From: Methyloprofundus sedimenti
Lineage (GTDB): Bacteria > Pseudomonadota > Gammaproteobacteria > Methylococcales > Methylomonadaceae
Reading direction: 5' to 3'
NCBI RefSeq assembly: GCF_002072955.1
Contig: NZ_LPUF01000001.1
Coordinates: 2,812,896 to 2,876,895 of the forward strand
DNA length: 64,000 bases
Shown here: piece after piece, positions 36,762-46,595 of the stretch
Numbering within the stretch: the first letter of the stretch is position 1
How the letters are laid out: each line of letters opens with the position of its first letter
The notes under the pieces: model-generated
Seen by the model: the letters and a program-made list of their open reading frames with translations, nothing else
Database searches by the model: none
Told to the model about the DNA's origin: nothing
Made by a program: the position numbers and the translations under genes

Positions 36762-37037
36762 TTAATCCTGTTCTTTGATTAATAGATAAACATTTATTGC
36801 GCCAATAAACACACCTAATATCAATAAGTTCAGCGTCCAGCTCATCGAATAACCCGTCGCCAGGCTATCCAGCCAGGCACCCAGATAAGCGCCACCCACA
36901 ATGGGTAATACCATTACCAGACCGAGTGTTCCCAGATACAGTGTTTGTGCCAGAATACTCGACTGTTCTCTATGCGCCTTTTTTATGCGCTTGACCTGAT
37001 GATCAACCTGCCTTTGTAAGCGTTGCTTTTTATTCAT
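36762..37037 (-). CDS. atpQ: N-type ATPase AtpQ (AtpI-like) protein
   Basis: A 91-residue protein with a basic N-terminal helix (QRLQRQVDHQVKRIKKAHREQ) and two membrane helices. The second half has GGAYLGAWLDSLATGYSMSWTL and GAINVYLLI, the pattern of the ATPase_gene1/AtpI family. In N-ATPase operons this protein is called AtpQ and is thought to assist assembly or Mg2+ supply. AtpR normally follows but is absent. Confidence 0.82.
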   Translation of the reverse strand: MNKKQRLQRQVDHQVKRIKKAHREQSSILAQTLYLGTLGLVMVLPIVGGAYLGAWLDSLATGYSMSWTLNLLILGVFIGAINVYLLIKEQD

Positions 37038-37174
37038 ATTACACGCCCTGTATGAATGCCATCATGTTTTAATATTAGGGTATGCTGACGTACGTTTTTA
37101 ACATGATGCATTTTGTACCTCAGCAGCATCCTATTGCATTTTTACTCTGGTTTTCACTAAGTAAGGGGGGAATA
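37038..37174. other. Unusual 137-bp gap inside the ATPase operon
   Basis: All other junctions of the operon overlap or are under 25 bp. This gap between atpC and atpQ has no supported gene. It could hold an internal promoter or processing site; I see no convincing motif. Confidence 0.4.
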
Positions 37175-38985
<1,811 letters not shown>

Positions 38986-39321
38986 TTATTCTAAACGACG
39001 CATAAAAAAGAAACCCGCTAAAGCTCCCCAAACAAGCATAAGCAGATCATGAATTATCATTTCAAAGCTAAAATTATCAATATTCCGAATGTAATCAAAA
39101 ATATCATCAGACACCAGAAAAACGAGAATAATATACAGAGCAATTTTTATTTCTAATTTTTGTTCATACCACACCCATATGCCTAGAATGGCGAAACCGG
39201 AAAAAAAACGTACCAGGTTATGGGTTATCATTTCTAAGCTAAAACTATCTACATGGAATGCAATATCCACAAAGTAAAAGACAATAAGACCTATAAATAA
39301 AACGGCGTAAAGTGATTTCAT
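38986..39321 (-). CDS. Unknown four-helix membrane protein with internal duplication, upstream of atpD
   Basis: A 111-residue hydrophobic protein placed 21 bp upstream of atpD on the same strand. It consists of two similar halves: DSFSLEMITHNLVRFFSGFA (about residues 25-44) and DNFSFEMIIHDLLMLVWGAL (about 82-101), each preceded by a membrane helix and an aspartate-rich turn. The conserved glutamate and histidine in EMIxH within or near the membrane stand out. I do not recognise a family. Its position suggests an N-ATPase accessory protein, which is inference. Confidence 0.65.
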   Translation of the reverse strand: MKSLYAVLFIGLIVFYFVDIAFHVDSFSLEMITHNLVRFFSGFAILGIWVWYEQKLEIKIALYIILVFLVSDDIFDYIRNIDNFSFEMIIHDLLMLVWGALAGFFFMRRLE

Positions 39322-39344
39322 CGTGTTTTAAACTCTCTTTTATA

Positions 39345-39480
39345 TTAATCAAACTTCAAATGATGCTTCAGCACCCGGTAACGTAAGTTTTTCCGCGTCG
39401 ACTCTAACATTGCTGCAATTGCAGTCACGTTATAACCGGACAATTGCAATACTTTTTGTAAAAAAATAGCCGCTATAAGT
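39345..39480 (-). pseudogene. Fis-type HTH remnant of a sigma-54-dependent regulator
   Basis: The minus strand reads AAIFLQKVLQLSGYNVTAIA, then AMLESTRKNLRYRVLKHHLKFD and a stop. This is the Fis-like DNA-binding tail of an NtrC-type activator: N followed by TAIAAML and the RKNLRYRVLKH recognition helix. No AAA+ domain precedes it. It is a C-terminal fragment left after deletion. The rest of 39322-39735 shows no supported gene. Confidence 0.6.
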
Positions 39481-39735
39481 AAAAGATAATCCAAAAGTTG
39501 TACAACCCTCTAATTATTTTTATTTTAAAAAAATGGAGGGTTGGGTCAATAATCCGAAATGTGCTTGCAGTACAGGAAAGGTAAGAATTTATCAGGCATG
39601 TTCAGGAATGAGAATTGAATAATCCTTGTTCCTTAGCCCTTAGAGTCACTGGTTGAAGCGTTAACTATGGTATGTAACTGTCAAATATCGAGAGGAAATA
39701 TCGGAGCAAAAGCTTCCTCTGCGTGCAGAAGCTAA

Positions 39736-39999
39736 TTATCTCCTGCTCGATTTGGCAGTTTCAAACCCGACTCTTAATGAATTCCCATTAAAATCTTTAC
39801 CATTAAGCCCGGCAATAGCAGCGCGCGCCTCATGCCCTTCCATTCCGATAAAACCAAAGCCTTTGCACTGGTCAGTAAAGATGTCTGTTATTAGTTTTGA
39901 TGAACGCACAGTACCAAATTGAGCGAATAAGTTCAGTAAGTCGTTTTCGGTTGTGCTCGCAGGTAAATTACCAACAAATAGTTTTTTTAGATTTTTCAA
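39736..39999 (-). CDS. RRM-type RNA-binding protein
   Basis: An 87-residue single RNA-recognition-motif protein with RNP2 KLFVGNL and RNP1 CKGFGFIGM in the correct order and spacing. Short bacterial RRM proteins of this kind are often cold-induced and bind RNA. The C-terminus is basic (AKSSRR). It is monocistronic. Confidence 0.92.
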   Translation of the reverse strand: MKNLKKLFVGNLPASTTENDLLNLFAQFGTVRSSKLITDIFTDQCKGFGFIGMEGHEARAAIAGLNGKDFNGNSLRVGFETAKSSRR

Positions 40000-40207
40000 T
40001 TTAACTCTCTTTTTAAATATACAGGGTTGTTATATTGTGCCAGAACTCATCCCGGCTCAATATTTTATGGGTCTGCTAGTACTTCCGTCTAATTAATTTA
40101 GGTTTTCTGTAGCTTAGAATTTATACATACATTCTGCCAAAGCACTTATTTTCGTGACGAATAGTAATAACAAACAGCTTTAATCTTATTTCTTTTTACT
40201 TCTAACT

Positions 40208-40381
40208 CTACTCAACTACCCTTCTTTTATCCAATACTGTGGCATGCTGTTCAATATACTCTCGAATTAAACGGCGAATAACTTGTGATGAAGTCATGTC
40301 CTGATTTGCACAAATCTGTTCAAAAGCTCTTTTTTTATCTGGATCTATTAATAATGTTACGCGAGTGGTATTGGCTGCCAT
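40208..40381 (-). CDS. Ribbon-helix-helix (CopG-like) protein
   Basis: A 57-residue protein beginning MAANTTRVTLLIDPDKKRAFEQ: a beta strand, then a helix, then ICANQDMTSSQVIRRLIREYI. This is the ribbon-helix-helix DNA-binding fold used by many antitoxins. No toxin gene is recognisable on either side, so it may be an orphan antitoxin or a free regulator. No strong ribosome binding site is seen. Confidence 0.7.
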   Translation of the reverse strand: MAANTTRVTLLIDPDKKRAFEQICANQDMTSSQVIRRLIREYIEQHATVLDKRRVVE

Positions 40382-40963
40382 AGTGAATCAAGTTAATTAA
40401 TATAGATTAGCATTCAATACTAACATGATTAGCATCAAATGTTAATCATGTTAACATTAAGAGCGATAATAATTTAAGTATTTCAAAAGCCTGGTCACTT
40501 TTATTGTTGAACTTGCTGGATTTGCATATGAGAATAATGAATTTGTCACTCTATTTTGGATGCAATCATTTTGGCAGAGGTATAAATTCATTCGTTGAAA
40601 ATCAGGGAAACGTAGCCTAAGTGAAGTAATGACCCTTAGTCCCTGGAGGCGATAGAAGTCGCGAAATTTCCTGAGGTAGCATGGCGCTATCCTGCGGACA
40701 AACCAAACCGGGTGTTGTAGCAAAAAGCCGCCATATTAAGGAACTCTCTTCAGACACTTGACACCTGGATCAAATCGTCCAGACATGAGGGAGCATAATT
40801 TAACCAGAATATCTGCTGCTCCTTAACACTTTATATTATCAGTAGTAAATGCAGTGGCAGGCACACAACGATCATGGTCCCCTATTTTTGATGCAAAGAC
40901 TGAAATACGCGCAGGAGAAAATTGAATTTTCTAGCTATTTTTAGTCATCTAAACGTCTGATTT
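40382..40963. other. 582-bp intergenic region without a supported gene
   Basis: One frame (40457-40723, minus) encodes an 88-residue protein with no recognisable domain and is probably spurious. Short palindromic stretches are present, but no repeat family seen elsewhere in the window. Nothing else can be supported. Confidence 0.4.
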
Positions 40964-41326
40964 TTAATTTGTATGCTTGGCAATACTACGCGGCAAAGTC
41001 TTGGGCGCTTTAATACGCAATTGTTTATTAATATTCATGCGCCCAAACACCACCTCAATATCCTTGGTAGTCACACCAAACTCTTTAGCCAAAAAACGCA
41101 CCATATAATCTGTCGCTTTGCCAGCAACAGGATGAGCCGTGACACTAATCTTCAACTGATTGCCCTTAGGCTTTCCGATAGTATCGCGTTTAGCACCAGG
41201 CGTACCCAAAACATTCAAAACCAAAGTATCACCATCCCAGGCGTAAAAAGACTTCATTCTTTTACAATCAAAGATTGAATTTTCAGCATCTTGCTGAATT
41301 GTAACTGACTTTTTCTTTTTAGCCAT
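40964..41326 (-). CDS. DUF167 / YggU-family protein
   Basis: A 120-residue protein with the DUF167 core: LVLNVLGTPGAKRDTI near residues 32-47, LKISVTAHPVAGKATDYMVRFLAK and VVFGRMNINKQLRIKAP. The function of this conserved small family is not known. It lies 85 bp downstream of the hydrogenase-like operon on the same strand and may be separate from it. Confidence 0.88.
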   Translation of the reverse strand: MAKKKKSVTIQQDAENSIFDCKRMKSFYAWDGDTLVLNVLGTPGAKRDTIGKPKGNQLKISVTAHPVAGKATDYMVRFLAKEFGVTTKDIEVVFGRMNINKQLRIKAPKTLPRSIAKHTN

Positions 41327-41411
41327 TGAATCAGATTTTTTCCATTTTCTGGGTTAGCGTATCTACCATAGCTGAATAAACAAGCTATATCAATTTTTTG
41401 TAAACAGATAA

Positions 41412-41921
41412 CTATTTTTTCATCAAGCTCAGTAATCCCTTAACCAAGGTTTCCGGTGTGGGTGGACAACCGGGGATCACAATATCAACAGGAATGACAT
41501 TAGCAACAGCACCGCAACTGGCATAAGAAACACCAAATTCGCCACCGCAGGCCGCGCAATCACCCACAGCAATCACCCATTTTGGATTTGGCGTGGCTTC
41601 ATAGGTACGCAATAATGCCGTTTGCATATGTCGCGAAACCGGCCCTGTGACTAATAGCACATCCGCATGGCGCGGTGAGGCAACAAAGTGAATTCCATAG
41701 CGTTCGACATCATAAAACGGGTTATTTAAGGCATGAATTTCCAGTTCACAGCCATTACATGAACCCGCATCAATCGCACGAATCGCAATACTACCAGAAA
41801 AATATTTATCAACCTGACGCTTTACTTCTATACCCAATGTTTCTAATTCAGCCGCGTCAGGTCGTTTTATACGTTCCGTAACAACGCCTGTTTTTAAAAT
41901 TTTAGCAAAAAGTCTTAACAT
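41412..41921 (-). CDS. hyfI: Hydrogenase-4/NuoB-like Fe-S subunit (HyfI-like)
   Basis: A 169-residue subunit that would carry one [4Fe-4S] cluster next to the large subunit and the membrane arm. The four cluster ligands are visible: the pair in AGSCNGCELEI, one in AVGDCAACGG and one in VIPGCPPTPE. It is the last gene of the operon, nine bases after hyfG. It is shorter than E. coli HyfI, as is usual for the NuoB core. Confidence 0.9.
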   Translation of the reverse strand: MLRLFAKILKTGVVTERIKRPDAAELETLGIEVKRQVDKYFSGSIAIRAIDAGSCNGCELEIHALNNPFYDVERYGIHFVASPRHADVLLVTGPVSRHMQTALLRTYEATPNPKWVIAVGDCAACGGEFGVSYASCGAVANVIPVDIVIPGCPPTPETLVKGLLSLMKK

Positions 41922-41930
41922 TGTAATGTC

Positions 41931-43517
41931 CTATAGATCATTTCCGGAATAAGAAGGGTTGACTGATTTATTACAGACTGGAAAATCCGGTACTATATTA
42001 TTCAGGACGATTTTTTCCAAAGCCAGAAAACCAAAATTACTAGGGTCTCGAGTATAAAAGCGACGAATTGTATTGTCGCTATTAAAGCGGACATAGGTAA
42101 CAATTTCACCGCGCCAGCCTTCGATCATCGCCAAACCCTCGTTGTATTCCATAGGTACTTGCCATGCCGTGACTAACTCACCTTCAGGTAACTGGTCCAA
42201 CATCTGGATTAATAACTTGATAGAGGCAAATATTTCTTTTACTCGAATCCAGACTCTCGATGCAACATCGCCCTGCTCTTCCACTTCCACTTCCACTTTA
42301 ACCTTCAACTGATCATAAGGAGCATAAGGATAGTCACGGCGCACGTCAAAATCCTGACCACTGGCACGACCTACATAACCAAGAGCACCAAATGCTTCAG
42401 CGGTTGCAGGTGATAAATAACCTGAGGTAAATAAACGGTCTTCCAAAGACGAATTCAAATCCAACGCAGGTATTAACTCATTCAGTTCTTTACGTAAATC
42501 TGTTAATTCTTGCAATAAAGAACCAAAATCTGCAGCTGATAAATCTACTTTAACGCCTCCAGGAATGAGCCTGTCCATTAGCAGGCGATGACCAAAAATT
42601 TTAGCCTGAGTCCGTTGCCATTGCTCCCGCAAACGACTGAATTGCATTTGTGCAAAAGCAAAGCCGACATCATTACAAATTGCACCTATATCGCCTAAAT
42701 GATTAGCGATACGTTCGCGCTCACACAATATGCCACGTATAAACGCCGCCCGAGGGGGAATAGTTATGCCCGCGGCTTGCTCCATGGCACAGCATGCTGC
42801 CCAAGTATGTGCCACGGTGCTATCACCGGAAATACGTCCGGCCAAACGGGCTAATTCTTCGGGCTTGCGGCCTTCAGCAAGCTTCTCGATACCTTTATGC
42901 ACATAGCCCAAACGTTCTTCCAGATTTAACACGGTTTCACCTACTGCCTGAAAACGAAAATGTCCCGGCTCAATAATTCCTGCATGTACCGGACCTACGG
43001 GGATTTCATACACGCCCGCGCCTCTGGCTTTGACAAACTGATAATCCGTATCCGGCGGAGTAATGGCTTCAGGATGACCTTGCAGAGCAAAGTCCTTGCG
43101 TAATGGATAGTCATGTTTCCCCCAGGCCTGATGGCGTATCCACGCTCTGGAATCCGGATGATCAACAAAATGAATACCGAACATGTCCTGAGTGTGGCGT
43201 TCACTGCGACTGGCAGCGGGATAGATTGTTGCCTGTGAGGGTAGCTCTGCTTTCTCGGGATTTAATGAGGCAGACAGGCATATATACTCACCTCGCCAGG
43301 CAAAACAAGCGTTGACCAGGAAAGACTCAGGACATTGCTCTGCCCACCCCGCGGCCCAACGCATTTTTTGCTGGTGTGCCAATTCAGCAAAGCGCAACCA
43401 ATGTTCAGCCGCAATAGTCCATTGCTCTGGATGCGTAGCAGAAATATCAATCTGGATTGCCTCAGCCGCCAGATCTGCCTGTAATGCAATGCGCCAATCG
43501 GATAGATTCTCACTCAT
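41931..43517 (-). CDS. hyfG: Hydrogenase-large-subunit-like protein lacking Ni ligands (HyfG/NuoCD-like)
   Basis: A 528-residue fusion of a NuoC-like domain (residues about 40-140, with HTQDMFGIHF and HDYPLRKDF) and a NuoD/NiFe-large-subunit-like domain (from about 160). The N-terminal CxxC region of hydrogenases reads GRISGDSTVAHTW, with serine and threonine positions instead of cysteines. The C-terminal DPCxxC reads RDPSNFGFLALE. The NiFe centre therefore cannot form. The protein ends NPSYSGNDL. It fits the energy-converting hydrogenase-related (Ehr) proteins. Confidence 0.9.
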   Translation of the reverse strand: MSENLSDWRIALQADLAAEAIQIDISATHPEQWTIAAEHWLRFAELAHQQKMRWAAGWAEQCPESFLVNACFAWRGEYICLSASLNPEKAELPSQATIYPAASRSERHTQDMFGIHFVDHPDSRAWIRHQAWGKHDYPLRKDFALQGHPEAITPPDTDYQFVKARGAGVYEIPVGPVHAGIIEPGHFRFQAVGETVLNLEERLGYVHKGIEKLAEGRKPEELARLAGRISGDSTVAHTWAACCAMEQAAGITIPPRAAFIRGILCERERIANHLGDIGAICNDVGFAFAQMQFSRLREQWQRTQAKIFGHRLLMDRLIPGGVKVDLSAADFGSLLQELTDLRKELNELIPALDLNSSLEDRLFTSGYLSPATAEAFGALGYVGRASGQDFDVRRDYPYAPYDQLKVKVEVEVEEQGDVASRVWIRVKEIFASIKLLIQMLDQLPEGELVTAWQVPMEYNEGLAMIEGWRGEIVTYVRFNSDNTIRRFYTRDPSNFGFLALEKIVLNNIVPDFPVCNKSVNPSYSGNDL

Positions 43518-44977
43518 AACGGAGCACTCCCTGAAATTAAAATGGTGGCTTGAGTAAACCAGTCAGCCAGAAAATTGGGGATCGCAAGTCCCAGCCACAA
43601 GACGATAACCAGATGAATCATTACCGGCCATAAATTGGCTTGTACTGCTTGTTTTCCTTCAGGACGCTCGCCATATACCATCGGTTGAACATTTCTAAAC
43701 AATCCTGCACAGGCAATCCCGATACCTAATAATAAAAAGGGTGTGAGCCAGGGAAAGCTCTGCATAGTTGCTAGTAAGACCAAAAACTCACTGGTAAACA
43801 CACCGAAAGGTGGGAAACCTGCAATCGCCAGCGTACCAATTAAAAGTCCCCAGCCGACTTTCGGCTGAGTTTTAATTAAGCCACGAATTTTCTCAATACT
43901 TTGCGTGCCTGATATTTGTGCCGCATGTCCAACGGTAACGAAAATGGCAGATTTGGTGAGTGAATGTACAGTCATATGCAATAATGCTGCAAAAGTCGCA
44001 AACGGTGTACCGATACCAAAGGCAAAGGTCATTAAACCCATATGTTCAATGGAGGAATAGCTAAACAGACGTTTAATATCTTTTTGCCTATGTAGAAAAA
44101 AGGCCGCAACTAAAAATGACAACAGACCAAAACCCATCATTAAATAACCTGCAATATGACTATCGGTAGCACCATCGATTAACATTTTATTACGTACAAC
44201 TGCATACAGCGCATCATTTAATAATAAACCTGAGAGCACCGCCGACATAGGAGTCGGACCTTCCGAGTGCGCATCCGGCAACCAGTTATGCAAGGGCACC
44301 AGACCAATCTTGGTACCATAACCTATGAGCATAAAGACGAATGCAATTTCCAGAATTTCAGGATTTAAAAGCTTGGCATTTTCATATAAAACCGACCACA
44401 TCAAGGCATTTTCAGCATCGCTAAATTGTGTTGCCGCGTAATATAATAAAATAGTACCGAATAAAGCCTGCGCAATCCCCACACCACACAGAATAAAATA
44501 TTTCCACGCCGCTTCGATCGATTCAGGCGTGCGGTATAAACTCACCAACAGAACCGTTGCCAGAGTTGCAGCTTCCATTGCAACCCACATTACGCCCATA
44601 TTATTAGTCGTTAATACCAGATACATGGCAAACATAAAACCCTGGTACATTGAGTAATACAATCTCAATCGCTTATCCGTCAATTTACCTATGTCTTTTT
44701 CATGCGCCATATAAGGCGCAGAAAAAATAGAGGTGGTAAAGCCGACAAAAGCGGTTAATACGATCAAATACACATTAAAGGAATCGACAATAAAATACTC
44801 TTCAGCCGACAACAGAGTGCCTGAGTTAAACACATTAACCGCTAACCATAAGGACAAGAACAAGGTCACAGCATTAAAGCGTATATTTTGTCGGCCCACA
44901 TCTTCTTGATGCCCAAACAAGGCAAAATAAAAAATACCGAGCAACGGCAATAATAATAACAAATAGGCTGGAATCAT
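43514..44977 (-). CDS. hyfF: Hydrogenase-4 subunit F-like antiporter-type membrane protein
   Basis: A 487-residue NuoL/M/N-type protein with about 14 membrane helices, probably a proton- or sodium-translocating unit. Conserved features: the glutamate in MWVAMEAATLATVLL, the lysine and histidine region in GYGTKIGLVPLHNWLPDAHSEGP, and the broken helix with HMTVHSLTKSAIFVTVGH. It overlaps hyfG and hyfE by four bases each, indicating translational coupling. Confidence 0.93.
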   Translation of the reverse strand: MIPAYLLLLLPLLGIFYFALFGHQEDVGRQNIRFNAVTLFLSLWLAVNVFNSGTLLSAEEYFIVDSFNVYLIVLTAFVGFTTSIFSAPYMAHEKDIGKLTDKRLRLYYSMYQGFMFAMYLVLTTNNMGVMWVAMEAATLATVLLVSLYRTPESIEAAWKYFILCGVGIAQALFGTILLYYAATQFSDAENALMWSVLYENAKLLNPEILEIAFVFMLIGYGTKIGLVPLHNWLPDAHSEGPTPMSAVLSGLLLNDALYAVVRNKMLIDGATDSHIAGYLMMGFGLLSFLVAAFFLHRQKDIKRLFSYSSIEHMGLMTFAFGIGTPFATFAALLHMTVHSLTKSAIFVTVGHAAQISGTQSIEKIRGLIKTQPKVGWGLLIGTLAIAGFPPFGVFTSEFLVLLATMQSFPWLTPFLLLGIGIACAGLFRNVQPMVYGERPEGKQAVQANLWPVMIHLVIVLWLGLAIPNFLADWFTQATILISGSAPL

Positions 44978-45651
44978 TGATCCACCTCATTTAAACGATT
45001 CATCTTATCCACATCAAGAGAATCTATACTGCTACTGATATGCAGAAAAAAGATGCCGAATAATACCGCTGCCACTAACACATCAAAGGCAACCCCTAAT
45101 TCCACAACCATCGGCATGCCGTTAGTGGAAACCGTTGCTGCAAAAAATAAACCATTTTCGATAGACATAAAACCGACCACATGGGCAATTGCCTGATGAT
45201 GCGAAATCATCAGTAACATACCTAATAAAATAACCGCAAGACTCAAAGACAGCGCATTTAATAAAATCATCGATGAGTTTTGCATAATGGGATGCAGTAC
45301 GTAATAACTAAACACCACCAGACTCGCCCCACCTAACATCACCGAGGTTTTATTACTCAGTGCTTCCACATCGCGGTGCATATCTAATTTTAAAATATGC
45401 CGCCTGAGCATCCAGGGAATAAACAGCACCTTTAATGCCATGGTAATCGCGGCAGAAATATACAGGTGAGGATTATCAAAACTGTAAGCAGCAATGGTTG
45501 TTGCAAGTACCAACATAAACCCCTGTAAAGCAAAGACAAATACCAAACGTAATAAGCGCCCCTGAGCCAGCATAATAAATGAGGTCAAAGTCACTAATGC
45601 TGCCAGGGACAGGATGAGTTGCGAATAATGATCCAGATTTTCAATATCCAT
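44974..45651 (-). CDS. hyfE: Hydrogenase-4 subunit E-like (NuoK-like) membrane protein
   Basis: A 225-residue membrane protein with about seven helices. It contains the HyfE/NuoK-type segment MSIENGLFFAATVSTNGMPMVVELGVAFDVLVA with a membrane glutamate. I chose the ATG at 45651, which forms a TAATG overlap with the hyfC stop. The longer open frame reaching 45924 overlaps hyfC and is not a protein of this family. Confidence 0.93.
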   Translation of the reverse strand: MDIENLDHYSQLILSLAALVTLTSFIMLAQGRLLRLVFVFALQGFMLVLATTIAAYSFDNPHLYISAAITMALKVLFIPWMLRRHILKLDMHRDVEALSNKTSVMLGGASLVVFSYYVLHPIMQNSSMILLNALSLSLAVILLGMLLMISHHQAIAHVVGFMSIENGLFFAATVSTNGMPMVVELGVAFDVLVAAVLFGIFFLHISSSIDSLDVDKMNRLNEVDQ

Positions 45652-46595
45652 TAGCGTGATGCCTCCAAAATAATATGACTGAGCATGCCAAGTAAGCCGA
45701 GTAGATAAGCAAAACTCAAAAATTCCTGCACGCGAAATAAGCGCATTTTGGCTAATAATGTTTCTGATATTGCCAGTATTACAGCTAATAGAGCCAGCTT
45801 GCCCATAATGACCATTAAACCATTGCCTAAGGCCGCAAGTGTGAAGGACTCTGCAATTCCCCAGGGAAAGAAAATATTGGCAATCAATACACCATACAGC
45901 ATCAGCTTTAACTGACTTGCCCATTCAATCAAGGCTAAATGACGGCCACTGTATTCCAGAATCATGGCTTCATGGATCATCGTCAATTCAAGGTGAGTTG
46001 CAGGATTATCTACCGGAATACGTCCGGTTTCTGCAACTGCCACCAGGATCAGTGCAAATAAAGCAAAAATAAACGAAGGTCTTAATACCAGGCCTTCTCC
46101 CAGAACATGCTGTATAGCAAATGATAAATTGGTGGTTGATGCCGTCATGGTCAACGTAAAAACTGCCATTAACATTGCAGGTTCTGCCATCGATGAAATA
46201 GTCATTTCCCGTGAAGAGCCCATACCTCCGAATGCCGTACCTACATCCAGGCCCGCTAAGGCCAGAAAAAAGCGTGCAAAGGCTAAAAAACCGACCAGCA
46301 CAATCACATCAGCACTCGCGGCAGTCGGTAACTCCACCGCAATAAAAGGAATCACGGTAATCGCTAGGGCAGTCGCAGAAAAAATAATATACGGCGAAAT
46401 TACAAATAACCAGGAGGCGTCTTTAGACACGACCGGTTGTTTATGGGTTAATTTGATCAAATCACGATAAGGCTGTATCAGCGAAGGTGCTTTACGATTT
46501 TGTAAATAACACTTACAGCATTTCACCCAGCCTGCTAACAAGGGCGCCAAGGTTATAAAAAGCAATGTTTGCAAAACAGCTATTAAAATACTCAT
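45651..46595 (-). CDS. hyfC: Hydrogenase-4 subunit C-like (NuoH-like) membrane protein
   Basis: A 314-residue membrane subunit linking the Fe-S arm to the ion-translocating part. Signatures are QNRKAPSLIQPYRDLIKL on the cytoplasmic loop, AFGGMGSSREMTIS and AETGRIPVDNPATHLELTMIHEAMILEYSG, all standard for HyfC/NuoH. It is the third gene of the operon and overlaps both neighbours by one base. Confidence 0.94.
   Translation of the reverse strand: MSILIAVLQTLLFITLAPLLAGWVKCCKCYLQNRKAPSLIQPYRDLIKLTHKQPVVSKDASWLFVISPYIIFSATALAITVIPFIAVELPTAASADVIVLVGFLAFARFFLALAGLDVGTAFGGMGSSREMTISSMAEPAMLMAVFTLTMTASTTNLSFAIQHVLGEGLVLRPSFIFALFALILVAVAETGRIPVDNPATHLELTMIHEAMILEYSGRHLALIEWASQLKLMLYGVLIANIFFPWGIAESFTLAALGNGLMVIMGKLALLAVILAISETLLAKMRLFRVQEFLSFAYLLGLLGMLSHIILEASR

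Noticed and set aside
40457-40723. 88-residue minus-strand frame
   Set aside because: No recognisable domain, a composition unlike neighbouring genes, and no ribosome site.
41931-43517. Functional [NiFe] hydrogenase
   Set aside because: Both Ni-binding cysteine pairs are absent from the large subunit.
44974-45924. 316-residue form of the HyfE-like protein
   Set aside because: The first 91 residues overlap hyfC and do not resemble the family; the TAATG junction marks the true start.
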